Source: Plasmopara viticola (Eukaryota; Oomycota; Peronosporomycetes; Peronosporales; Peronosporaceae). Taken from it: a stretch of 64,000 nucleotides of DNA. Each line of letters begins with the position of its first letter. The first letter of the stretch is position 1. Below, piece by piece: positions 1 to 13,065 of this stretch. The translations under genes and the position numbers were made by a program. The notes beneath the pieces were generated by a model, which ran no database searches, was not told where the DNA came from, and worked only from the letters and a program-made list of their open reading frames with translations. Where the stretch lies: contig MBPM02000107.1 in assembly GCA_001695595.3 (NCBI GenBank), forward strand, positions 1 to 64,000, written 5' to 3'.

Positions 1-58
1 GCAATTTACGCGGGACATTATCCCTCTAATGATTATTTCTTCAAAATCTGTCGTGTAC

Positions 59-410
59 CACGACAACAGTATTGTATTGTATTGTATTACGTTATCGCGT
101 TGCCAAGTTATGCACGTGTTAGGCTCAGTCTGGCTAGTCCACGGCATAGAGTGGTGTTCGCATACGTCGAGTCTCGTTCGGCGGGCAGTGCAGCCAGCAC
201 CGAGGTCGTGAGGGTCTTCCATTATTTTTTTAATTTCTGACTTGGTAAAAGCCCAAGTGGCGCTCTGGTACTGGAGACCGTCGCGTCGAGGGTGAGACTC
301 GTTAGAGACCTGCAGATGCCCGAGAGCACCTGCCCGAAGCGCGCGAGCATTTAGCCCCCGCGCTTGGAAGGAGGGCGTCCCCCAACCTTTCCCGTAAACA
401 CGCCAACAGT
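59..410 (-). repeat. SINE-like element, copy A
   Basis: The body spans about 71-398 and is flanked by a 12-base target-site duplication (59-70 and 399-410, one mismatch). Read on the minus strand, it starts with a G-rich head (GGAAAGGTTGGGG type), runs through a GC-rich core of about 300 bases, and ends in a tandem pentamer tail (ACAAT repeats, seen on the plus strand as ATTGT). The same sequence recurs at 32604-32927, 33001-33310 and 52828-53150. Short size, tandem-repeat tail and flanking duplication are the marks of a SINE mobilised by LINE machinery. I could not identify polymerase III A and B boxes with confidence, so the origin (tRNA or other) is open. Confidence 0.8.
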
Positions 411-3400
411 CTTACCAAATTTCTATCAAAAATGGTTTCCCCTCACTTAGACTAAAATTGGAGTACTTGTTGACTTCTACACAAAAAGTTAACTTGGCTT
501 GGTCCATGACTAAGCAGACACCGCGAAAAGCTGCTTGGCCGGGTCACTTAGCAATGACCAAGCCAGTCTGTTTTTTTGTTTTTAAACTGAAAGAGTCTCT
601 ACTCTTGGTTCTAAGGCGGCGTCCACAGCGATGGTTGCGCCTACGCTGTGGACCGCGAGCTAAAAATGGTTCGCCCGCCGAAGAGGTACTCGAGCAAAGG
701 AGAATTTAAGAAAATTTCAGCCCCACCACAATTAGAAATACGTGCATGCCGTTCACATTTACCCGAAGATACTCATTGACCTTTGAATTCGATTAAGAGA
801 AGCGCCACAAGCGCTTTGAGCCCTCGCCTGTCTATTTACTCACTAAAGGGCAACGACACCTGACGTCAGCAACAATGCTGTCAAAATGATATTGCCGACA
901 AGATTGGTTGCTGTACTTGTCGTCGAATTCATTCGTCAGGCAAAAGCCTTATCCGTGATGACAAAAGATATCATCTTTTGAGATAAAATTTATAGAAGGA
1001 TGCCCTCGTTTATTACGTCATCAGCGTTGGGGAGCACAAGTGAAAGTCGCCAACACACACTAAATTCCACGGGTACGACCAGTGACCAAAATTGATTTAG
1101 CTGGCGATGGACCTCGCGACTCGTCCACCGCTGGAATTCGACGCAGTCCGCCATCTCGTGTGAGATCCACTTTTTTCGGACATATAAAGAAGAGCATCTT
1201 CTGAAGTAGTAAATCGAAGTAAACGTGCCGATTAGTACGCTCATCTGCTTCGTGCCCCATGAGTCTCTTTCAAGAAGCTTCTCGCGCGACGTGTATTTGA
1301 AAAGTGGTGTTCGCTTAGGTCCTACGGCGGCAAATCGCGCTCCTTAGCACTGCAACAAATCCACTTCAAAATCTCTCATGGTGTCGTATAGAGCCATAAA
1401 GGCTTGTATCTGGTTGAGGGATAAAAGATGACTGTTTTTTGCTACGTTTTACTGAAAGAAACATTTGAAAATTCGGTGAATCAAAACGGTGTTACAGTAT
1501 AAAAAACGCCACAGTGGACGAAGTCTCTTACGTTTGTAGGATCAAAGTACAACTTGGTGTCGGCAATAGCTTACTTCTAAGATGTCTCAGCTTCACTGTA
1601 ACGCCGTCTCAAGTGAAGAAAGCCTAAACCCCAAGCACAATTCTGAAGCCATGCCTACCATACCCCAACATGCGGTAAACGACTGTCATTTACTTACGAA
1701 GTACTTGTTTTTCTGATGCCAGATCGGTCCACAGCTCTCACGAGCTTTAAACATGAAATAATCGCACCACTTCATAAAAAGCGCGTTGTGTCCATGAAAG
1801 CGCCTCTAGCTCACTATGCACTTAGTATGTGTTTTCTGGAAATTATTCAGCATCTGAGTTTACCGCTCCCGCCTCGGCCTTGTGCTTTTTTCAATAAAAG
1901 CACCTCTTGTACTACCGAGTGTACGCGCTCGCGATTGCTCGTAAGACCGGCTTTGAAGGTTAAGCTATAGCGTTTTGAAGATTTTGCAAGAATGGGCTCG
2001 CTTGGCCACATTTTCATGAGCTTTATAGTCAAATCGACCGTCGAGTGTCCCAGAGCGACATGTCCAAACCTTGTCGAGAAGCAGTCTTTTCCCGTCTAAG
2101 TTAGCGTTAGAAATAGCTAGCTGCTTAAAGTGCAGCGACTTGATCGTATAGCCAATATAAAGGTAACAACGGACCCCATCACTTGCCGTATGACCACCCG
2201 TAATTGTTTTATCAGCAAGACCGAATGTGTAGACATTACTTTGAGATAAGGCCAAGAAAAGGAACTTGTATTCGACTCGGAGTCCTAATGATAGGTAATA
2301 AAAACTATTACGACGCTCTTCATGAAATGTTGTATGCGTCAAGATGGCCAATTGACCGGCCACCGTATTAACGATAAAGTTTCGGCATCTCAGCATTGTC
2401 AGATGGGCGATGATAGTAAACCTTTTGACCATAAAACGAGAATAGTGGATCGTAATCTTTATAAATAAGTTCTAGACCTCATTCCGATAATAATGTGTTC
2501 GTGTGATTTTCGGCATTGGCATTTTACTTAATGCATATCCACGCCGTCAAGTGACGCGAATATGGAGCGCCTCAAACTAATGTGTCATAGTATGCATATC
2601 ACAAATGGGAAGTCAGCTCTTGTCACCATTTAATTGATATAAATCGTTGACGGCGATGCTCGTAAATTTCCATCGTGCCTTCGCTTACATATTTATTCTA
2701 CGATATTTTTTCAGTTTTGTGCTCTTTACATAGGTTTCCATCCCAGCGTTCTATAAAACGAATGTCAAAGTTTCCATAAGTTGGCGATTGCGATGGAACA
2801 CAAGCAGCAAGCAAGTGTCGTACTTAAAGCCAACGACGACGATCATTATAGAATTTAATTTCAAGAGCATGCTCATAAGTTTGTTGGATAACGCTAACAT
2901 TAAATTGGTCCAAAGATCGACAAATCCAAAATTTGGACCGACATCAGCATAAATCTTTCATTACATAAGTACACGGAGTCTAGAGAGCTGAACTAGTGAG
3001 TGGTTCGGGTTGAGACCCAGCTCTCATCAGCTATCCGCAACACAGATGGTCTTGAGTAAGTAACTATTTACGCGTTGGTCTACCTTTTCCGAGGACAAGA
3101 CTTTCGAAATTGATAAGTTTAATCGTACGGTGTGCACTTGACCTAATTTATGAATTGCGTCTCTTGCCTTGCTAATTACGTAAAGCTGATTTTTTGGTAC
3201 ATTAAATACTTAATCCTTGCAAGAAAACTGTAATAGAGGCTCAGAAAATATACTAATTCAAACAGGTCTTGTGCTTTTTAAGACTGGCAAAACGTTTGGA
3301 TGTGTAAATTTTATTGTTGACCCCAAATTCAGCCATGGATGGCCTGTCGACCCTCGAATGTAGCTTCTCTGCGCACATAGTGCGTGGTGTATCTTTAAGC

Positions 3401-6110
3401 ACAAAGTTGACTATTCCGTCTGATCATCTGACTGCGGTTGACATCAGCAAGCAAAATCCTACTGAAAGTATCAGCGTTTGACAACGCAAACCGGCTAATC
3501 GCAGGCTCCTTTTTGGCTCCTCCGTGTTCGGATGGACTTGTCATAGAAGCGACTTCAAATGAACATCCCTGATGTTTGTTACCTACTTTTTTGGCTGGAA
3601 CAATAGCTGAACCCACCAAACTACTCTTGCGGCACACGAGCCCTTTTTTCTTCGGCAAGCCAAAGTCTCATAAATACCCAGCAGTCATAGCAAACTCTGT
3701 GAAGAAGCCGGCAGGTTTGACCCTTTGGTAGTCAGGACCGCCAATATATTCTGGAAATCTTAAAGTTACTGCCAATAAAGACATCATGTGCCCACAGATG
3801 TACATCGTAACTCAGATCTTGGTCGTTTGATGGAACAGCTTGGTTGGATCTGGAAGATCTATCCTGTCGTTAAGCAGGACACTTGCCCGCTCATTCAAAA
3901 CTATTGCAAACGTGTCAGAAAATCAAGCACACTACTTTGTCATCATTGCCAACAATTGGGAAACGAGCTGACGGCTGTGAGTCGGCATCAGCCTGGTATG
4001 TCTTACTGCTTTGTTCGTATCGGAATGCGATGCGTATACAAAATTTTGTTAGCGGGTGTCATGGATCCCCAACCCACAGTGAGTATCGTACTTTTACAGG
4101 TAGACACCAAGAACGAGTAGCACAGTTCCGCAATAAGGTAATCAGATTGCAACTTAAATTGATACCAGTGTCGAGAGCGGAACGAAGATTCTTTATAAAT
4201 CGACAGGTCAACGGGTCGTCGTGCCGCGACAGGTGCGCTTTAATTATCGACACTTATCGAGGTGCCGCAGCTACTAAACTCAAAGCACTGGAATATACTG
4301 AGATCTCGACTAAAAGTACCCATTTTCTTGCGATGATAATGTTAAAGATGAAAATATTTATGAAGACATATCTTCATCCTTCATACTTGACGAAGATCTC
4401 TTAAATACATAAAAGGCTACGCTTTCGAAACATCTCTAGTCTAAAAGTACTTTGGTGTGATCTAGCATTCATACTTGCTTATATGCGCAGGCGTGATTGA
4501 TACTTGGCTCATATGAGACTCAAAGGGAGAAGCGTATCACCATCTAAAGCGCCCCTCATAAATTCAAGCTAAATTGACACTCTTAAGGCAGATTTGTGGG
4601 GTAGGCCAACTCACGTCTTTCTAATATCGTTCGTAAAACCTATCATGTAGGTTGGAAAGGACAAGCCCATGGTTATGACATGGAGGTTTTAACACAAGCA
4701 TTCTGGCGAAGCGATCATCGATAGCTCAGGTGAATAGTTTAAGATCCCGGAATGATAGGTCTTGGGCATGATCTGCATTCTCTACCAGATGAGCGAGATT
4801 GCCCTTATGCGGGACAGGTTTAATTGTGTGATAAGGCAATGATCATTGCAAAGAAAAGTGCGATTTTATTAATGTCTTCCTCCAAAGAATACGAAGAACA
4901 ATGGCATGGTGCGGAATTTGATACCTCCGCACTTGACACCGACGTTTCAAGCACAAATCCGAATGGAAGGTGGCGATAAGTTCAGGTATGTCTTTTGCTT
5001 TCCGTTTGCATATCGTTGCGGATATCGTTTTAAGTTTCCATCCTTTATCTATCCAGCGTTGGAGAAACGACTTGAAGTTCTGTGCATCCCTACGAGCATA
5101 GGTCAATTCTTTCGAGCTGACGTCATAAGACGGATTTTAAATTCCTTAAACAATAGTTTGTCGCGATTTTTTTTTACAAGAACTGCAATTTAATGGCGTC
5201 TTGCTCAAGATTGGAGTCTTGAAGGTGCTCATGTTCACTACAAAAGCTTGAGTTGCAAGACAGCAAACGCTTCTTGCTACTTTTGAACAAACCTTCGTTT
5301 AAGTTTGCGCTACACAAAATCTAGATCGAGAAACTATTCATCACTTTAACACGTTACTAGGACATTAGATAGAGTTTGGTTTTATGTTCGCACAGTGTCC
5401 ATGTACTCACTCGGACTTGCCCTCCTTTTTATGCCGAATGGGCACATAAATAAGGCATTACGATCATGGTGGTGTCAATCTACCTGTTGCACTTTTCATA
5501 ATAATGATGAATTTCTCACAGCGCTGTGTGTAAGTTAAAAAAATTATCAAATTGCCGCAAATGTAAGGCGACTTATAAGACGTCGTTCTTTCGGTGCCGA
5601 GTAAATCTTTAATTTTGTGGCGAGTAGACGAGTAGCGACGGGCACGATTCGGCGCAGACGTGATTCTACATCTTACCAATGGTTTCGATTATACGCGGTC
5701 ACAATTAAAGCATTGATTTCAATCAAGATATCTTGATACGCATTGCAATTTATTCATTCTTGATGAACCACCAGAATTATTTCTCACCGTCATAGCGGAC
5801 AAAAGGCAAACGCCATAGGAAACAAATTCTACATTTGGTGACAGTCGATCAGAGAGAGCTTTCAAACCGCTTCGCTCAGAATCAAGCAAAGTATGGTAGT
5901 TTGCTCATGTAGACGCAAATCACAATTTTTTTCTGCCAAATCTTCGAAAGCCAGAATGTGTGTACAGTACGGATACAGCTATACACTGAGCTCTAGCTTT
6001 TTGTTTTGTTCCGCAACATAGGCCAGCCAGCATTACGTTGCGGTAAGGGGAGTGCCTAACACCCGCTCATTCTTTCGATCCTCCAACTTAAAAAGACAGA
6101 AGGACATCTA
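411..6110. other. Gene-poor stretch, no supported gene
   Basis: This 5.7 kb stretch is AT-rich. The longest open frames are about 155 codons (minus, near 1965-2432) and 173 codons (plus, near 3883-4404). Neither shows a recognisable domain, a convincing start context or splice-linked continuation. I see nothing that I can call a gene, and the stretch may contain old decayed repeats. Confidence 0.5.
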
Positions 6111-6116
6111 TTGACA

Positions 6117-7169
6117 ATGCTTGGCAGGACTGCTCTTTGCAAGGCTGCGCTCAGCTCATCTAAGATGCAATTATCCAAGAATCTCCGTCCAATGGGCCTT
6201 CAGACTACTGCCATTGTGCGCAAAAACGAAGTCGCGACGGAGGAAATTCCGGTGCCGACGCAGGGTTTGCTGGAGCAAGCGGGCTTAACGGACTGGAAAA
6301 TTTCGGCCCCAATCATTGGCGCCCTCGCTATCCCCGCTATCTCTAATCATGTAAAGGCCGACTGTAGCCTAAGTGTCTTTCTGAGAGTCTAACTTGTAGC
6401 TGTGATGTAGTTCTACGTGCTAAATGAGGAGTCGCAGCTGGCGTGTTGCTTTTTGCTATTCTGCACGGCTTCTTACAAGTTTGGCGGTGAAATGATTGCC
6501 TCGTACTTTGATGAGCGTGCAGCTGCTATCTTGGGGTAAGTATTGCGCACGCTCAAAATGATTTAAAGCATTATAGCCCAACCGTGTTGACTGTGTCATA
6601 GCGAGCATAACGCCGTGGAAGACGCAAATCTAAATCTAGCCAAGGAAACTCTGGAGACCCACAAAGCGATGCTTAATATCCATGAGGACATTGCTGCCGT
6701 CGCTGAGGCTCATAAGGAAGCCGTTGCTCTTATGTGCGAGGTACAGGCCTACAAGTTGCGCCACAAGACCCGTGACACGTTTGTCAAGAACCTCGAGGCT
6801 ATCCGGGAAATCGAGAGCAGTTATAACCTTGAGCTGCAAAGATGTATGGTTGCTTCTGCTACCTCAAAAGTTCGCGCCGTCGTCCAAAAAGGTGACAAGA
6901 AGCTAAAGGAGAACGCTTTTAAGCACGCCCTGGACATTTTGGGCAATGTTGACGTCGACGACAGCAAGGAGGATGACGTGGCGACTCTCTTCACCAAGGA
7001 GCTGCGCGCCTATGCCTCAGACTTAGAGGCTAAACAGGGCCAAGTGATTAAGCTTACGAATGAAGAACAGAAGGAGCTTCAGGCTGATTTGGACGCCTAC
7101 ATGAAGCGCTTCGATCTTGAGGATGCCGAGTTTAAGGCCCCCACGGAAGTCAAGCTCGAGCTCATGTAA
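6117..7169 (+). CDS. ATP4: Mitochondrial F1Fo ATP synthase subunit b (peripheral stalk)
   Basis: Three exons, 6117-6350, 6411-6535 and 6602-7169, are joined by GT-AG introns of 60 and 66 bases and give a 308-residue protein. The start is the ATG at 6117; the TTG six bases upstream is not used. The N-terminus is rich in basic and hydroxyl residues and has no acids for about 35 residues, as expected of a mitochondrial import signal. A hydrophobic hairpin follows (SAPIIGALAIPAIS, then LACCFLLFCTAS), then a long charged helical region, the classic layout of the mitochondrial subunit b family. The protein would link the membrane sector to F1 as part of the stator in the inner membrane. Reading frame and both splice phases are clean. 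The next gene downstream is convergent. Confidence 0.85.
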
Positions 7170-7805
7170 AGTGTATCTACTGTGTAATCCGAGCTGCTTC
7201 TGCTTGACCTTGCGTGAGTTTGCTGAAACGCTCTTTGCCAAAGTGGCGAGTGACCAGACTTAATGTTCTTGGCAATCAAAGATGCACTGTTTAAACGTTA
7301 TCTTTGCTTGAGAGAATAAGCAAGAGCTAAATACGTGGTAATTTACTCTTATGACATGACACTTATCGCGGGCATTAATTGATTTACGGCTTATAAGTAC
7401 TGGTAGCTGAAACAACAACTTTTCACCTTTGCTTGGTGGGGTTCAGCAAAGGCATCAGGATGTACGCGGGTACTCAGTAAAGTCTATTTCTTCGCCGGCG
7501 ATGACTGATAGAATCAAGACCGGAAACTGGAAACCAATTTGTCGGTCTTTTGATGCTTACATTACAGGAACTATTTCAAGTGCGGCTTACGATCTCTCTT
7601 TCGTACGGTGCATGCAGCACGACTGTCAGCAGCTCATAAAGGTGCATTTTTCAAAGTTGGTTGACGAAGCTTCAGCTAATACGAAATGCGAAGCTGTAAT
7701 TACTGCGGCAGCAAATCTTGCTGTCTCCTCCATTTTCTCCAAAATATATCAACTGCTTCAACGAAACTTCACTGATCGGCAAAATCTGGTTTCCTTAAAA
7801 TTCAA
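7170..7805. other. Convergent intergenic region with a weak small ORF
   Basis: Between the ATP synthase gene and the minus-strand glycine-rich gene lies one plus-strand frame with an ATG at 7501 and a stop at 7807-7809 (102 codons). It has no recognised domain, and its stop overlaps the stop codon of the minus-strand gene. It may be a chance frame within the two 3' untranslated regions. I do not call it a gene. Confidence 0.35.
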
Positions 7806-10800
7806 CTAACGATAAAACTTCATGTCGTCAAAGAAGCCAGGTCGTGCGATCCGTACTCCACCGTGATTGCCACACGCGGTTGCTCGAATTGATCCAGTAC
7901 CACCCTCGCCTGCACTACCGTCAATCAGGTCCCAATAAACTTCTCGAACACTTTGTGGTGGATTTTCACTAAAACCACCAGGTTTTATGACTTCACCTGC
8001 TTCAACGCGTAGGCTCTTTGCGGTAATAAGACTAGTATCTACATAGCTAGATCCCCCACCACCCCCTCCCGCAATGCCGGGCGAGAACCCGCCACCGCCG
8101 CCACCGAAAAGCCCTCCTCCTCCACCCCCTCCAAATTCTGCACCATCTCCACCCTGCATCGATGTTCCATTCGTACCGACAAATTTGCATATAGGATTAT
8201 ACTCATCGCAAACTCCAGCAGTACCTCCTGCATCATTTCCACCCGGACAACCGCAGCGGATATCATCACCTTCATTGGTTTTTTCGGCTGTGCATGTGCC
8301 GCCTCCTCCTCCGTTTCGACATGTTCCTCCCCCACCTCCACCCGCGGCAACTAAAATGTACTCAATTCCGTACGCACCTTGTCGGTAAATACTTGTAAAG
8401 CCTCCACCGCCACCACATGCCGATTCCTTGTTGCCACTGTGTCCTTGACCTCCACCAGGGTGCCCTCCCGTTGCCGTAGATACTTCAGTGGTGACAATGA
8501 CACCACCAGGTACCCGATGCAATTTCTTAAAAGTCTCGGAATCGGTCTTCTTTCGTCTAATTGCTCAATCATGCGAGCAAGCGCGCCACCAGCGCCCCCT
8601 GATCCAATCGAAAAGTACAACGTCTCTCCAGGAAATACCGGGCAGATTACCTCAACAAACGCGCCACCACCACCGTGACCTACCATTTGTTGACGCAAGA
8701 GTCCACTGCCCCCTCCTGCCCCCAGGCCTGAATTTTAAGCTGCTTAACTTCACGAGGCACTTTATACTCGTGTACTTCAGCGGTCACAAAGTTGGAAATG
8801 CCAGACGATAGTAAGTGGACACGACGATGGGCATTTCGCTCTTTTGCTGAAAGCATTGCATTACATTTGGGCCAAGTACAATTGACTTTGCGCAACTCAC
8901 AATCGTCTTCTTCATGAGCAAGCCGTGTCTGTTCCAAAGTAAGCAACTCCTTTGCTTCTCCTCGATACACTCGACCACAACCTAGCCGACAGTGAAGATC
9001 TCCAACTGGCCTTTTAACACATAAATCCCGCATGTGCGGCACTGCTAGATTAAAGTGCGGTAACCACACACCACACTCTCGCGGACAGTACACAATACGA
9101 CTTGAGCATTGCTCATTTTTTTCAGATTCGTGATCATATATGACCTCGCGCCACTGCTGGTGCTCCATAACTACTGAACAACCTAGGCGACATATCATGA
9201 GCCTTCGCGGACATTCTGTGCGCTCGTGCCGTTCGAGACTATAATTACGTGGGAGCCATAGCTCACAACCCCAGCGACAGAGTGCTCGCCCCGAACGTAA
9301 TCGCTCTTCAGTTCGTGTCAGTATACGACTCACGCGACGCCGCTCTCTTATTGCAGGCTTTACGTCGGTATCCTCCAGACTAGCGTTTTCAAGCTCGTCC
9401 ACAATTAAATCATGCTCCATTTCTTCACCTCGTTTACTTTCACACTGTGATTCCTTCCGTGCTGGGTCAATTGAGGTTTGTAAATTATGCTTTCGAGCCC
9501 AAACGTAAACTTCGCGCTCTTGTCGGAAACGAGCGTTGATATACGTTAAACTTCTACACTTTATATTTCCTTTCTCTTTTGTCGTCTTTTTTGCGTTGAA
9601 ATTGCCGTCAGTGTCAATCTCTGCACCTTGAGTTGATAAGTGCTCACTTGTGACACTGCTTTCCAGTTGACGCAAAGCAGTTTCTAGCTCGTCTTCCTCT
9701 TGTTGTCGCTGCCCTGATGCCACTGCATTATCGTTATTCGCAATACTAAGCTGCCTGTCGCGTTTTCGAGCTCGCTGCAATGCTGATCTCCATTCTTGCT
9801 CCTCTTTATGGCGACGCAATTCCTCGATGGAATGGATAATATTTTTTTGAAGCTTTGGACGCCGAATCTCATCTACGAAAGCTCTTGTCGCGGATGTGTT
9901 GTGTACGCAATCTCCAGAGAGCTCGTTATAGTAAAACGTGTGTGACGTCTGCGGATCATAGAGTCGATGCCAGCCCCGATCATGTACTTCAATCTCTTCG
10001 CTACGCTCAGAAATAAGAACATGAGCATACCGGTAACTTTCATGCAAAAGCACTTCAGATGGTTTCTCAACAAGAACTCGTTGGTCAAGAACATTCAGAT
10101 AAAACGTGATACCACCAAATCCTACGAATTCCTGCCAATTACCAAGTGTTCGGCTTTTTACAGCATTATCTAAAATTGCTGCGGATGCAACCCCCGAAAA
10201 ACCAACAACAAGGCTAGCCTGGTCCAGCTGATCTCGAAGGTGTGCTTCACTCTTACAAAAACTCTGTGTCCGCCAATCTTGAGTCGGCAATCCCTCGGGT
10301 AATACCCACTGACAGTACTCTGCTTCGCGATTAAAGAAGAAGTATAATTTGGTATCATTAATTCTGTAAAGTTCCCACTCTGGATGAAGCCGATGGCGCT
10401 CAATAAAGCAAGCATTCGACGCCATCTTTTCTTTCCAGCCAAGCCGGGTGCGACTTTCGTCCACTAGCTGACTTGGCACCTGTCGCTGGACGAATCCAGA
10501 ATGAATATTCTCGAAAAAGCGATTGTGGCTTTGAGGTTCTTTGAAGACATTCCAAGCCGAGCCATGAATCTCAAGCGAGCTACTACTCTCCTTGACAAGC
10601 TTGCACATACGCTTCAGGGTTTCCAGCTCGTTGAAATCTTGAGCCATTCGATTGACTTCCTCTTGCCAAACTTTACTTTGCAAAGCCACTCGAATTTGTT
10701 CACGACGTATTTTTTTCGCGCGAGAACGCTCTACTCGCTGCTGCAAAATTTTGCGCTCAAGATTTATGTCTCCTTTCGGACTACCCGGCCGACCTCGACA

Positions 10801-12988
10801 GGCCAGCAAAAGCTGAAATGGGGTCATATTGCTATGATCTAATAAAAATGGACTGCATCCTTGCTTTTCTGCCAGACACTGAATTACTCTTTCGTGAGTA
10901 CAAACCAGATTTTCATCACAAGCTACATGCAATGCCGTGCGGCCCTGTAAGTTTGGTAGGTGCTTGTACATATCTCGCAAATACGTATCCAAGAAAAAAC
11001 TCATTTCAGTCAGCGACAGCCAATCTGCCGAATTTTCTTCTGAATTAGGTTTTGTTTGTTCAACATCAGCGCTTTCCTCCTCATCCCTGTAAATGACTCC
11101 ATTTGTGTCAAGCTCATCATAATCATCACGTCTTAGCCTAATGTAGTGGTAACGCGAAACAAGGTAATCCATAAATGCTTTCTGTGGAGCCGGCATCTTG
11201 CAGATTCGAGTAATTTCACCTTCAATGTTAAACAGCTCCTTATGCAGCCACTGTACTGATTCGAATAGCCACGAAAAATGATACCGTCGTGTCTCGTTTT
11301 TATGCAGTTTCTCCTCCATCATGGTCGTATATGTCTTTTGCAGCAATTGTTCGTAGCAAACGCCACGTCGCTGCGGCAAATTTGTTATAAATAATCGAAA
11401 GGAGTCATCATGTGAACGTAGCAGCTGAGAAGTAACTGTGATATTTCCACTGAACGCAGCCAAGTGCAGGCTCGAATTCTTTAAATTATCCAGCTGATAT
11501 ATGTCAGCTTTGTTCTCAAGCAGCAATGCCGTTGTTTCGCTGTGACCGTGTCTTGCAGCGACCATTATCGGAGTGCGATGAAACGAATCGAGTTGATCTA
11601 CACGAGCGCCATGTATAAGCAGCAGCTTCGCGACGGAATAGTAGCCGTGTTTGCTAGCGATATGCAGCGGTGAAAGCATTACTTTGGTATCACCATTAAG
11701 CAGAGGAGCATTTACGTCTTGCCCGCCATATACAAAGAGTTTGACCTCGTGCAAAATGCCTTCTTCTAGTGCGCGTGAGAAAGAATAAGGCTTCAAAGCT
11801 GCAGTACGGGGAGATAAAGCACCATTGCTACAACGGTCGTTGCGGTTTCTGACAGTATGAAGTAGTCGTTGTGTGAACAACGGGTTTTTATCTGATTGAA
11901 ATCCTCGTGACACGAGCTCATTCAGTACAGTATTGCCATCGATTCCTCGATTGAGCTCCTGCTGGCACCAATGAGCCCATTGTGGATGCAGCACTTGCAT
12001 TGTTGGTGACGGCATTTTTGCTACTGCAGTAATGCTGCACTCTGAGCGCAGTGACTTGCTTGATAGTTCTGACCCAAAAGACTCGAAAGTACCCAAATCT
12101 GAAGATCCTGTAGCTTCAGATACATAGATACCACTCGGTGGATTGCGCTGCAAGTAGCAACCACTGTCAGCTACAGCTACATTGCCCTTGCTCTACTAAA
12201 TTCTTTACTAACGGCGTCGTTACCTTGGTCCGCAGTCGATACGACGATACTCTTGATGAAATCTTCTGCATAATAGTCAAATTTCCCGTCAAGATAAACC
12301 CTTTCTGAGCTAATGTCTGTAATAACTTCTTGACGCTCGCTCCTTTCTCAATGTTGCCAAACAACCACTTATCCCACTGCTCTGGAAGCTCTCCCGGCTG
12401 CACCGCCAGCCCTGGTTGCAATTTCATAATGTTCGCCAGTGCAATTTCTGCAACTTTAAATTTGGCTTCTCGCGTTGTTTTGCCCGTAGCTCTCATGATT
12501 TCTCGGCCCATCGGACCACACACTTTGCCCACAAGTTCGAGTTGCATCTCAAACCGCTCCGACAGCTTACTGGCTAATGCTGCGGTCTCCTCACTGCTTT
12601 CAAGTAGTCGATATTCAACCTGCAACCCAAACTTAGCCGCTTCCCGTTCCAGCAACACGACCGGGGTCGTTTCCAGTGTCTTCAAAATTTTCCTTACTGC
12701 CGCAAATCTTACGTCGCCTTGCTGAATTCGCACGATCATTTGCACAAATTCTGCAAAGTCCAAGACTCCATCGTTACTCGCGTCAATGTCGGCCACAAGC
12801 GTATCGACCTCGGCAGCGCTAATTTGCACTCCCATGCGCGTCAACAGCACGCGGAACTCTCGGTCGTCAATGGCGCCACTTCCATCAATGTCACTGATGC
12901 GAAATTGCGCAGCCAGCTCTTCGGCTTGGGCTGACGTAAGAAAAGAGCGATACTTGGAAGGAACTTCATACGGAGGTGGAGCCTTCAT
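7806..12988 (-). CDS. Multidomain protein: EF-hand, ankyrin, WW, TRAF-like zinc fingers, ALK-type glycine-rich domain
   Basis: Read as one gene with exon 1 at 12988-12224, a 76-base GT-AG intron (12223-12148) and a long second exon from 12147. Exon 1 has two canonical EF-hand loops (DIDGSGAIDDRE and DASNDGVLDFAE) and a helical region. The second exon carries ankyrin repeats (about 11700-11400), two WW-like segments (about 10385-10290 and 9980-9895), a Glu/Arg-rich helical stretch, a run of Cys/His repeats of TRAF-type zinc-finger spacing (about 9310-8820), and then a glycine-rich domain with GGGGGGSSY-type motifs like the ALK/LTK glycine-rich fold. Two single-base shifts break the glycine-rich part (near 8721-8725 and near 8540-8565); domain continuity resumes in the next frame each time. 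This is most likely a signalling or scaffold protein. If the intron is wrong, the EF-hand ORF (12167-12988) would be a separate gene, and the rest would start at the ATG at 12015. Confidence 0.65.
12148..12223 (-). other. Candidate phase-0 intron joining EF-hand and ankyrin ORFs
   Basis: The minus-strand donor is AAG|GTAACG and the acceptor is CTTGCAG|CGC. Removing these 76 bases deletes the EF-hand stop codon (12167-12169) and joins the two long ORFs in the same phase. The downstream ORF has no ATG until 44 codons in, and only 13 bases would otherwise separate two same-strand genes. Transcript evidence would decide. Confidence 0.65.
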
Positions 12989-13065
12989 GTGGGTTGAAGC
13001 GAAAGCGACGCGGTGACCATCATTCTGATTTTATGCCCTTAAGATTCGATATTACAATAATTAAA

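Noticed and set aside
1965..2432. 155-codon minus-strand frame
   Set aside because: No domain, no promoter or splice context, and it lies in a long AT-rich gene-poor stretch; treated as chance.
3883..4404. 173-codon plus-strand frame
   Set aside because: Composition looks random, it overlaps another frame of similar length, and no family is recognised.
4725..4805. Possible tRNA on the minus strand (GCTCATCTGGTAGAG resembles a D-arm)
   Set aside because: No acceptable T-arm (GGTTCRA) or acceptor stem pairing follows at the correct spacing.
12167..12988. EF-hand ORF as an independent gene ending CSCS
   Set aside because: Its stop lies inside a consensus intron that joins it in phase to the next ORF, and only 13 bases would separate the two genes. 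Kept as an alternative in the main entry.
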